Of a stretch of 64,000 nucleotides of DNA, positions 1 to 10,000 are shown piece by piece (position 1 is the first letter of the stretch; every line of letters starts with the position of its first letter). Origin of the DNA: Meandrina meandrites (lineage: Eukaryota; Cnidaria; Anthozoa; Scleractinia; Meandrinidae); NCBI GenBank assembly GCA_963693305.1, contig OY855913.1:21024015-21088014 (forward strand). The letters run 5' to 3'. The position numbers and the translations under genes were made by a program. The notes below the pieces were generated by a model. The model searched no databases, was not told the origin of the DNA, and was given only the letters and a program-made list of their open reading frames with translations.

Positions 1-530
1 GGGACTTTATACACTCAAAGGTATCTATGACGAAAAAAACAGAGCTACACAAAAACCTATTTTCACAACCGACGCGTGCTTATGAAAAGATTCATATAAC
101 ATGAAACTTCAAAGAGCTGTTACTTACTTGCTGTGCTGGGTCGACTTGAGTAATGTGCTTTTAGTGGGTGAATGAAGTCAGTCAACAGAGATTCGTATCA
201 ACAACAAGCGTGTGTCACTCACTCAAATAAAAATGACCCTCGATACAGTAAAAGGAAAACGTGTGACCGCGTCTCATGCGCGCGTTTGGGATTTTCGTGA
301 CTGTTTATCGTGCACACGCGGTTTAGTGAATTCAGACATCGAGGTGCAATATTGTGTATTTGTTTGTTTCAGTTCAATGGCTTTTACAACAGTTTCCGCT
401 TCGTTACCCTTCAGAAAGTTTCGAGTTGAAATTAGGGGTGGACCATAAAAAGTGTCAGTGGAGGTTGCGTGCGTGAGTTTTTTTCGTAGCTTCACAGATC
501 ATTTTATGAATGTCTTTAGGAACCATTGAG
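1..530 (-). other. Duplicate of cytokine-gene 5' exon and flank
   Basis: This stretch matches 5748-6130 in the same orientation (shared blocks such as ggacttta, gctgtgctggg, cgacttgag, tcagaca-cgaggtgcaatat and aaattaggggtggacca). On the minus strand it holds a probable exon (about 460 down to 128) ending in CAGCA before GTAAGT at 127-122. The matching block at 5821-6075 lies just upstream of the ATG exon of the cytokine-like gene. I infer that this is the first, non-coding exon and promoter of a sister gene whose body lies to the left of the window. No coding sequence is visible. It could instead be a shared repeat. Confidence 0.45.
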
Positions 531-1029
531 GAATGTTATTTCTTCGAGATTTTTTTAAGGAGATGGGGAAACGGGACTTATTTGTCAAATTACTCGCAAA
601 CACATCGTTGCACTGATCTTTCCTTGAAGTCTAACATTTTATTTTCTGAATATAAGCCACTTTTTTTTCTCCCCACTTAAAGCTCAAAGCAATTCTATTT
701 AAGTTTATAATGCTATATTTAATTTAGGGACGATCCGTTTTTTTTCTGGAGGGGGGTTATGAAAAATATTGAAAAAAATTGTTTGCAGAGGCTAAAAAGA
801 CAAAATAAATTTCTTGCAAACATGATATGTGTAAAAAATTAGTTTGCTTTTCAAAAAAAAAATGTTTGCAGAGGTGCATAAATTTAAAAAAGTTTGCAGA
901 AAAAAAAATTCCATACCCCTCTCCAGGAAAATAATGGTCCGTCCCTTACTTTTCTTTACAAGAGTCGTATCTTTGTCATAAAAATGCTGAAACTTGACTT
1001 GAAAACCCCAAACAGTCTTCCGTACGTTT
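531..1029 (-). other. 3' UTR and flank of cytokine-like gene
   Basis: A+T-rich sequence with runs of A and T and no reading frame worth reporting. On the minus strand it follows the stop codon of the cytokine-like gene and is probably its 3' UTR. AATAAA on the minus strand occurs at 643-638, and another overlaps the stop codon itself (GAATAAAAA). Confidence 0.5.
638..643 (-). promoter_or_regulatory. Candidate poly(A) signal AATAAA
   Basis: Minus-strand AATAAA about 390 bases past the stop codon of the cytokine-like gene. It is the best-placed signal, but the hexamer is common in A+T-rich DNA. Confidence 0.35.
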
Positions 1030-4000
1030 TTATTCGGAGGTGCTCTTTTCTTTGGAGTTCTCAGTTCCCGAAAGATCATTGCAGTTTCCCTTGGACGGTT
1101 CTTCCAAATTCCCCTTTTCTGGTTCTCTATGTTCCTTTTCCAGGAATGGTGACCCGGGGGTAACCTCCCCTGGGTCCCTAGAATTCTCCCTGCTTGCGTC
1201 ATCACATTCTTCCTTCCCTGGCTCCTCGGTGCTCTTTCCTTCTGCAACATCTAAATTCTCTTTCTGCTCTTCTTCGGAGTTCCCTTCCGTAGGACTCGTA
1301 GAGTTGTCCTTTCCCGAATCTTCAGCGTCTAGGAATGTTTCCTTAGCTGTTATGGTTTTACATAGGATGTCACTCTCATTCTGAGCAAACGTCACGTCCA
1401 TTGTTTGATACTGAACGATGTATTCTTGTGTTTGACTGAGCGGCTTGTACTGGAACCATGTGTTACGATCCTCAGGCGCTCCATTAGCGGAAACCTTGCC
1501 GTCATTACTACAAGCTAGATATTTATTTGTTTTCAAAGACAGGAAGGTGAAAGGAGCTTCACGCTCCGTGCCGGTTCTGTCAATGCGAAAATAATATTTG
1601 TCGTCTGTAGGCAACTTTACCAATTTCTGTCAATAAAAGGAAAAAAGTGCATGAATTGAATTAATTAATTTATATAGTATGTACCCTTCACTGGACTATT
1701 TTTACTGATTTTACCCAGTCTACTTGTTCGAAAAGTAGCGCAAACGGGGAATTCGAGAGAAAAGGCGCGGTTGGAATATTTTCTCTGTCCCAATTCACCC
1801 AGTTGGAACTCGGAAAGATTCCGATTTTATGTACATTTTTATCATGGCGCCATCATGGCGCGAACAGTTGCTTAGCAACGTCGAGGCGAAAACGGTGGGC
1901 TCTGACCGGTTTTGGAAACCGGAATTTGCCATCAACTGGTACTTGTAATTCCCCACCTTCTCCCTCCTCCGACCAGTTTTGGCAGATCGCTGGAGCTCCA
2001 AGTGTTGTCTTTCCATTTTGAACACGCTGTCATTTTGAGTGGTAGGATTGTATGAGACAACGCCACTAAACAACAAGCAAAAATATCTCCTCCCCCTCTC
2101 TCTTGGGATACATTTGACTCTTGTCAGTTTTCCGCGTTCATCTGTGTCTGCTGGAAAAATGCGATCGAGCGAAATCATCGATTGTTCACTCAGAAACGAA
2201 ATGATGTAGTTAATGTTAATAAAACTTACACGAAGTAGACGTATCGTTTTGTAAGTGACGTTTTTTTCGTGTCGCACTTAAAAAACTGTCAAAAAAACTT
2301 ACACGAAGATTTACTTGGCCCGTTTTCCGTTTGACTTTCAGATAGTAATTGTCGCTCCCTGAACGGTAACTCAAAGCGTCCGCTTGCTTGTCATCACTCT
2401 TTTTCAGGTAGAATTCTGAAAGAAAACAGATTAAACAAAGCATAAAGATCGATTTAGCCCGCGAGCAGGCTCTCTTTTAAGGTAACGCGCGAGTGGCGAT
2501 CCGAAGCCGTGAATAGTCCGGCCCGCGAAGTGAGCACGCGAGCAACGACTCAGCGGCTTGACGACCTGCTCAAAACTCGAAGCCGCTCGTGCACTGCCCC
2601 CAAAACCCAAAGACAGCCTGCTACGATCGATTGAATTTGTGCTGACGGTTGTGTAACGTTAAGAAACTTAATCGGTGTTTGTCGACGTTTATGAAACGGA
2701 ATCGATCAGCACGAAGTTATTTCCTTTGCTTGTCACACGTTATAATGAGATTTCAAGGTTTTTTTTTGCTTTATTAATTGTCGCAAAGAAAAGCTTAACA
2801 ACAAGACTTGAGCTTTATTTGCATCGGAAAGAATTTGTGGCTGGAAAATGGGAGGTTTATATATCAGATAAGAATGCCTCCTGATAAGTGATTGTCATTA
2901 ACGCTAAACATAACTAGGTGAAACAGAAAATAAGATCACGGCATTTGTGAAAGAACATGGCTGACTATGAAAATCGAATGCTCAAAAGAGCGGAACCAGC
3001 TGGAGGTCATAATTCATGGTGCGATCGGATGCAGTTTAAAATACCTGTTGCGGGATCTTTCGGGTCAGTACCCGTGAAGGCTACATCAATTGTTTCCTCA
3101 GTTCTGTCAGGTCCAGCTTTTAAAAGGTTTCCATAAGCTTCCCCTGGTTGGGTGACTGTCCGATCACGACGCTGCACCGACTGGATGCAACACGGCTGAT
3201 CACCTTGCGTCTGAAATAACAATTAAAACCGTGTAATCTTACCGGTTTTAACATATCAGCTAGTGTTAAATAAAACTAATTCTACGCTGATGCCAACCTT
3301 CGATTTTTCTTTCGTCCAACTAAGAGTTGCATAGCGGCCAAAGTGGCCCTTTCCGGATAAGGAAGAACAAATACAACTTTTGTGACTAGAGTATAGTACC
3401 TCGTGTGTTTGAATAACCTGCTACCCTATGTTCGGCACCGGAGTAAGCCAGCTAGCCAACTATTCAATCAGCCAGTCAGTCAGTCGGCCGGTCGTGGTGT
3501 CCTCCCTCTTATGTGTTAACCCTTTCAGTGCTGAATTGTCTCAAAAATGCCGTCTTTTTTACCTTTACAGTGTGTCTCCGGTGTCACGATGCTAAATTTG
3601 CCTGAACGTTGCTAGAAAAGCACTTTTCTACACTTGAGCACAATTTTGATGAAATTCCATGTTAAAATGTACAATATTTTACTTTGGCGCACACGCATGA
3701 GCCAAAATGCAGTCGAAATTCAAAATGAACAGTCCCGTGAGAAGATCTATTCTAGCTGTATCAGCTGCTTATCACAAAATTCCGCTGACATCCAAACTGA
3801 TGACGTCACAAGTGGTTCGGTGACTGCTTCTCCAAATCCCGGAAAAATCCGGGTTTATCACGATGAAGGTTAAATTAAGACGCCTAGGCCAAATGAAGTC
3901 CTTCTATTACTGCAAGATACTCTCTGCCCAACCTCGTCGCCAGGGCTTTTACCCTTACGAAGAAGGGAAAAGCCCTGGGGACGAGGTTGCTCTCCGCCCT

Positions 4001-4341
4001 CACCCGGCCCATCCAACAGAGCGTTCCTCTCTCCCTCCTCCTAAGGTCGGTTCAGCATAACATAAAAAGTAAGACGGAGTAACAACACTTTTCTGTCAGG
4101 GGCTGAAGAAAAATAAAACAATATTTCATACCCCAGTGTGAACATGACTGTGTTTAGCCTGAGTCACTGCTACTTCTGTTACTTGTACTTGAATCGACAT
4201 GTTTGCTCCATCTTCTAAGTCTGCTTTGGTTTTATCGACTTCTTCTTCAGCCGTTTTTCTCTTCTCTGGGCCTCCGTTTCCGCCATGTTCACTACTTCTT
4301 TTTCTTGTAACTTGTTCGTGTTGCTGTTGCATCAATGCCAT
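1030..4341 (-). CDS. IL-1-family-like beta-trefoil cytokine, four coding exons
   Basis: The exons, in minus order, are 4341-4132, 3210-3045, 2415-2303 and 1626-1030. All introns are GT-AG, with phases 0, 1 and 0, giving 361 residues plus stop with no frame break. There is no signal peptide, as in most IL-1 family members. Residues 1-70 are hydrophilic (pro-region-like). Residues 71-235 read as a beta-trefoil with an internal repeat of the type YL-x-G-x-V. IL-1-family-like strings include TEETIDVAF (near 103-111), YYLKVKRKTGQVNL, DDKYYFRIDRTG (171-182) and FLSLKTNKYLACSNDGKV (191-208), which resembles the family signature F-x-S...W/Y-L. Residues 267-361 are an acidic, Glu/Ser/Asn-rich tail not usual in the family. 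It is transcribed divergently from an IL-1R-like receptor. FGF is the main alternative fold relative, because the K-T-N-K-Y-L-A run also fits FGF, but the trefoil ends where an IL-1 would end. The gene model is strong; the family assignment is inference from pattern alone. Confidence 0.7.
2449..2634. repeat. Intronic MITE-like inverted repeat
   Basis: Inverted ends with GATCGATTTAGCCCGCGAGC on the left and the related GCAGGCT/ATCGATCG on the right, in the intron between the second and third coding exons of the cytokine-like gene. The imperfect ends suggest an old non-autonomous DNA transposon. Confidence 0.4.
3929..3989. repeat. Short palindromic MITE, CAACCTCG family
   Basis: A near-perfect inverted repeat beginning CAACCTCG and ending CGAGGTTG, with arms carrying CAGGGCTTTT and AAAAGCCCTG. 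It lies in the first coding intron of the cytokine-like gene. A close relative is at 10548-10622 and a decayed one near 36375-36440. Confidence 0.65.
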
Positions 4342-4628
4342 TTTTTATGTGTTACGTAGAATGCCTGAATCTAGGTATTTTAAGGCTAATAAATGAGGAG
4401 AGAACGTTATCAAATGTTATGGGAAAAGAAGCTTTTACTATTGAAGTGTATATTGAGCCATCTGCCTTTGCAGCTGCTTAGAGGTCACTTGACATAACGG
4501 CTGTTTCCTAAATTATGAACCGAAGAGAGTTAGCTACAACATTAAAAGAACATTAAAAATGGTAAGAGTATTTAACCAACAACATTGTAACCTGTTTCCG
4601 GCATTCGGTTAGTTGGGGAGCAGCGTTA

Positions 4629-4955
4629 AGGCCTGGCTTAACTAGGAACATTGTTGCCGAAACATTGTTTCATATCATGTTTCATAGGTGGCTAAATTGG
4701 CGGGAGACAAGAAAAATGTTTTGCTGCCCGAGTGGCTAAACTAGGAAACAAAGTGTCACGCATGCGCATAAACTAGTCAACATTGCTTCCATGGTGGCTA
4801 AACAAAAATGTTTTTGACTTGAAGCAGAAACATTTTTTGTTGCCGTGAAGCAACATGTTTCCGCAACATGTTTCCCGCGTGGCTAAACTGGGAGACATTT
4901 GCGTCCGCAACAATGTCTCGGCGCCTGACAATGTTTCCTAGTTTAGCCAGGCCTT
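4629..4955. mobile_element. MITE with AAGGCCTGGC termini
   Basis: Inverted termini, left AAGGCCTGGCTTAACTAGGA and right TCCTAGTTTAGCCAGGCCTT. The interior is filled with variants of a 'gtggctaaac-aacatgttt' motif. No coding capacity. It lies between the cytokine-like ATG exon and its probable 5' exon. The superfamily is not resolved; a GGCC-type terminus would fit Harbinger. Confidence 0.6.
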
Positions 4956-5820
4956 TGGTTGCTGTGCAGTGTTTGCCGTAATTATACTAATGCTGCGGAT
5001 CAATTAATTTGCCTTTCTATTGGCCAATCCCAGCTGGTTACCAAGCTTTATACGCTGTTGTTTTAATTAGTATTTTTGACACCCGTCGGTTTGTCGATAA
5101 TGCGAAGCTTTAACATTTTTGGGTGAAAATGCGCAAAGCTGCCATCTACTCATCCATTCCTACTTTATGGGAGAAATTTGCTCTTTTTGCTTTTCGATAC
5201 TCCTATTCATATAATAAAACAATCCAAGATATTATTAGACACTCTGTGTTACAGTTCATAAAGAACCCGGGATTAAGGAATAATTCGAAATAATTATCGA
5301 AAATCTTTTGGAATACTGATCGGCATGAATACGTGTGCGGCCCCATGCCCCATTGGGGGCTATAAGGATTGAGAAGAAGAGAAGATGAATACGTGTATAA
5401 GCTAAGTTGTTGTTCTTCTGCGGTGGAAATATCGGTCACTTTTCTTCAGTCCGTTCGTCGTGATTCTGAGAGAGCCGGAACTCAAAATGTAAATTCTTTT
5501 CAAAGTTGAAATGGCCCCACTCATGCACATTGAACTTAATTCTGCCTTGCTTATTATGATTTTGCGCTGAAATAATTTGTTGAAAGACAAATACTTGAGT
5601 GTAAGAACACACGTTCAACCCGTGTGGAGTGAGACATCGCAAAGTTTGTGTGAACGTACAGCTGAGCATGCTGAGCGTGGTCGGCTACTCTAGCGTAACT
5701 TAATTTGTCTTACTTGAGGGATTATGCTCAGATGGTCTCAGATCACGAGGACTTTATATGGCTGTATATGGCTAAAACCTAGAGTAACAGAAAACGCTAT
5801 TTTCAAGTCACAACACTTAC
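4956..5820. other. Probable 5' UTR intron, no gene seen
   Basis: A+T-rich sequence between the MITE and the 5' exon of the cytokine-like gene. No coding frame or RNA gene was recognised. A small local repeat (gatgaatacgtgt) flanks 5323-5396. Confidence 0.4.
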
Positions 5821-6075
5821 CTGCTGTGCTGGGCCGACTTGAGTTCAGGTGGCAGTTTTTAGTGGGTAACAAGCCAGTTAATATAATAATATAACTTGGA
5901 TGTTGTGTTGCGTAAACGCGGTTAAGTGGATTCAGACAACGAGGTGCAATATCGAGTATTTGTTTGTTTCGGGTCAATGAATTTTTCAACAGTTTCCGCT
6001 TTGTTTTCCTTCTGAAAATTTCAAGTTGAAATTAGGGGTGGACCATTGACGTATCAGGGGAGTACTGGTTGGGTA
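5821..6075 (-). other. Probable non-coding 5' exon of cytokine-like gene
   Basis: On the minus strand the block ends AGCACAGCAG before a consensus donor GTAAGT (5820-5815). A plausible acceptor (gattcag) lies about 25 bases before the ATG at 4341. The block is duplicated at about 128-460. The upstream limit is a guess based on where the two copies stay alike. If correct, transcription starts near 6080 and the intergenic space to the receptor ATG is about 1 kb. Confidence 0.4.
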
Positions 6076-7064
6076 CGTGAATTGTCTTTAGACCTTGACA
6101 GCCCTATAGCTTATTTTACGAATGATCTTTAGGAGGTATACGTGGCATTTTTGCACTACTTTTACAGGGATAAATTGTTTATGACGTTACCATCTGATTT
6201 GGCCCTCCCTAACTATACCTTTACACAGGCGCGCGTGGGAGTCATAAATCTGTAAATTAATATCTGCTAGTATGAATGCAACACGTGGTACGCAGCTTCA
6301 TCAGACCGCCCAGTCGTGCTATATATACACGGATATACGCATTTGAACAAATTTTTCGTCACTGTGGCTCAATATAAATACCGGTTATTAACAGGATCTA
6401 TGTGAAAATCAGCGTAGACGTGATATGGCTTGAGACTATGTTTCAAAGATATCTTATCATCAGTTTCAGTGGAGGAAAATCAAATCGACCTGTCCAGGGA
6501 CTATACATATGTACAGAAATATAAATTAAACAAACTAAGTTAAAACTTGCAAACAAACTCGCCTGACTGTCTTCCTGTTTGCAGGCTTTCATATTGCACT
6601 GCTTTTATTTTTTGCGATATTGTCCTCTGTTTTATATCTGCGCGGTTTTGTGACGCATTTCTTCCCACTGCCCGGGTTTGTCTCTTTATTTCCTGTTCCA
6701 GTGTTTCTTCTTCTTCCGGTTTTGTACTTCGTGGTAGATGGGTTGGTAGATGGTAGTGGCAAATCCACAGGTCTTTTCAGAAGTTCATGGTCTTCCATAT
6801 TTTGCACAAGTCCGGCTTACCAAGTCATTCGATTATTTTCGCGATTTCGTCGAGCAGACCATTCTAAAAACCTTCTTGAAAAAAGCAGATATGGCTACTG
6901 ATTAAAATAAGTGCGAAAAAAACGCGTCAAAATTTCAGACCGCTTGACAAATCTTCCCGCATCAGATACTCACCCAGACCCCCTCGGGTGAGGATTGAGA
7001 GTCTTTGTTGTAGTATTGTGCGGACGAAGAATACATTCTGAAGTGCTTGTCATTCCGATGGAAG
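6076..7064. promoter_or_regulatory. Divergent intergenic region between ligand-like and receptor genes
   Basis: Non-coding space separating the minus-strand cytokine-like gene from the plus-strand receptor. The part from about 6918 is shared with the region upstream of the second receptor (from about 42497), including the block acgcgtcaaaatttt and cagaccccctcgggtgagg. It therefore holds the receptor's proximal promoter and 5' UTR. I saw no confident TATA box or NF-kB consensus. Confidence 0.45.
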
Positions 7065-10000
7065 ATGCTGCTTGCTAATCGGCAGTTTTCCAGAACAGCT
7101 CTTGTGCTGATAATCTTCTGTATAGGTGAGACTTTATAAACTGTAATTGGTAGCTCTGCTAAAGTTTGGATGAAGTGAAGTGAAGTGAAAATATAAGTTA
7201 TTTGCAAAGTTTTCGTAGACTGGCTATAAACTTAATTTGCATATCATAACTTGTAAACAGGAAAATTCGCTAGTTGAGCTTAATTCTTTCTTGAACATGA
7301 TTTCTAACACAAACCTAACGTAAACCTCACCGCTGAAGTGCTTTTCTAATACTAAGCAAGTTAATATAAAGCGAACGTAAAGTAAAGATTGGACAGTTTT
7401 GCAAATAAATTACAAAGCTAAATTAAGCTACATTATTATTATTACTAAATGCTGCAACACATTGCACTAAAACGGAAAATTGCACTAGGCACAAATTGCT
7501 TTCAAGTTAAACCTTTAACCGCTCAGAAACATGTCATAACATGAACATGAAAGCTCGTAATCAGCTGCCATTAAATAAACTTAATGGCCTTTTTTGCATC
7601 CCCTCAGGGGGTGAGGTACTCCATGCATGAATTGTCACCTCGATACTGAGGTTCACATGCATGTGAGATAAGCACAAGCTTAAGTAGGCTCGATTACCAG
7701 CCGCTGTTTGGGGAATGAGCCCGTGCTCCTCCCTGAAATGACGGCTGGACGCGTGGATTGACCATTGTTGATTTCCACCAATCAGAACATTGCCTGCTCA
7801 AATCGTGCAGGCAGAATAAATTATTTTTCTGGAGCAGACTTCGAAATGACGAATGCGAGAGTGTAGTTTGACATAAGCATGTGTTCAAATTGTTTTAGGG
7901 GTAGCGAATGGTAAAATCCGAGACGCCGAGACCCTAGTTTAAAAATCCGAGCCCGAGACTTGAATTTGTTTGTAAAATCCGAGCCGGAGAATTAGCGCTA
8001 CAAAAATCCGAGCCCGAGACGCACTTGATCAGAAAATACGAGAAACAGTTCAATTCTCAAACGATTGTCGTTGGGTACCCATGTAATATTATCATGACAT
8101 GATTTCCTCTATAAAGTGGAAATTACGGTTTCCTATATATATTTTACATAACAATTGTAAATGCAGATTCCGGCAGCGGTAAATTTCTTAATTTCTCGTT
8201 TCGGATAAGCTTGCGGATAAAAAATTGGCGAGATTTTGAGATCCAAATTTTCAAAATCCGAGACTCCGAGATCCAAATTTTCAAAATTCGAGACTCCGAG
8301 ACCGTCATATTTCCAGAAATCCGAGATTCCAAGACGCTATTTTTAAGCGCCGAGATTCCGAGACTCGGCGTAAATTTGCCGAGACTCAACATTTTTGAAA
8401 GGCCATTCGCCACCCCTTGTTTTGGAACGCTTAAAAACTTTAAACCTGGAAGATTTACAACAAGAAAGCATTAGAGGAGCTGGATAATGGTGAAAATGAT
8501 TTTGTAATTCAACCTACAGTCAGAAACGGTGGTTATTGACATCGTGAAAGAGACGGCGACATACAAGTCCATTGCTGTTCGCAAATGTTGGAGCCAGAAC
8601 TAGCTTCGCGTCTCTTTAAAACAAATTTAATAGCCATTACGTGTATAAGTTACAGCAGTTTCTGGTGAAGCCGGGCAAAGATAAAAATTTCATCCGTGAT
8701 ATGATAAGATACAACACATCTTGCAAGATTTGTAACAGTTAAATTACACAGCCGAGCTTAGCTGTTTAAATGCAAGTAATCATCATCTTTAGCGAAAAAT
8801 TTTCAGATGTTGTCCGTTGAGAGCGAACATTTTGCGAAGTCAAAATATCTTGTAAATAGAAGCGAGCCAAACCGCTCGAGCAGAGCATCATGCAAACGTG
8901 TAACATGTCAAAACAAAGACAAATCCGCAGTAGTGAGTCTGTGTCGGCTTGTCACGATTCTCAGTAACATTTGCTTCGCTTTGTCTCAGAATTTTTTTAG
9001 ACACTAAATACTCCTTTAATTAGCAATCTAAAATATAAACTTATCGGATAAGCTGTAAAAGGCAAAGTTCGTATTGGAACGAGAAAACATGTATTTTTTA
9101 TGCCATTTCCGGTGATCAGTAACGACGCATAAATTAAATAATTTTTGAATCTACGTCACAGACACGATCGGCCACTCACGCGTCCAGCCGTCACTTCTCG
9201 GGGAGGAAAGACCGAACATGAGAGGACGGCGGAAATCAAGCCTAAAGCTTAAGGTGATTCCTCAGAAATAAAACGTGGCTGGTTAACTAAGGCCTGTTCC
9301 AAACGTCGCACTACTGCTGTGCTGAACTAAATTAAAAAATTAAATTTGACTTAAGCACGGCAGTAGCACGACGTTTGAAACCATTGAGTTTGGCATGCTG
9401 AATTAAGTTCAGCACTACTACTTAGCACGGCAGGGCTTGCGGCACAGCAGTAGCACGACTTGGTTCCAAATGGTGTGCTCTTGTTGTGCCAAACTAAATT
9501 CATAAATTATTTTAATGTAGTTTAAGTAATTTTGCAGCTTGCAGTTTTTTTTTTCTGATATAATTTGGATTTGGCGCGACTGCATTAATTTGAAACCATT
9601 GCCATGCTGTTGTCATGCCACTGCCAGGCCTGATTCATTTGAGTTCGTCACGGCAGTAGCACGGCATTTAGAACAGGCCTAAGTTCAGATTGCATCTTTG
9701 GTCAGTCTTGATCAGTGTGCTGGCACTTTGTAGTTGCTCAGTGATCGACAGATTGGGCCAAAAATAGCACAGATCAGCAGATTTGAATACCCCTCCCCAT
9801 TCACCCCTTCTTTAAAGTTTTTATGTTCGGGTACGTTTAAAAGATTCAGAGATCTTCAGAAAATTTGTTTAAAATGATTCAACAGGTTGTAAAGGTTTTG
9901 AAAATGGTGCAATTTTCTATATGACTCCTTGGGAATTTGAAATGAAGTTGAAATTGATAGTAAATTTAAGTTTTTGTACAGAACTGTATTATGACTCATT

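Noticed and set aside
792..1250. 152-residue minus-strand frame overlapping the end of the cytokine-like gene
   Set aside because: Other-frame shadow of the acidic tail and 3' UTR; low-complexity Lys/Phe runs, no motif.
1626..3210. FGF as the primary identity of the trefoil gene
   Set aside because: The K-T-N-K-Y-L-A run fits FGF, but the trefoil would lack its third lobe under that alignment, and there is no signal peptide. IL-1-like order fits the whole domain better. Kept as the main alternative.
6547..6901. Hydrophobic frames upstream of receptor 1
   Set aside because: Not shared with the region upstream of receptor 2, no ATG context or motif; likely chance in the intergenic region.
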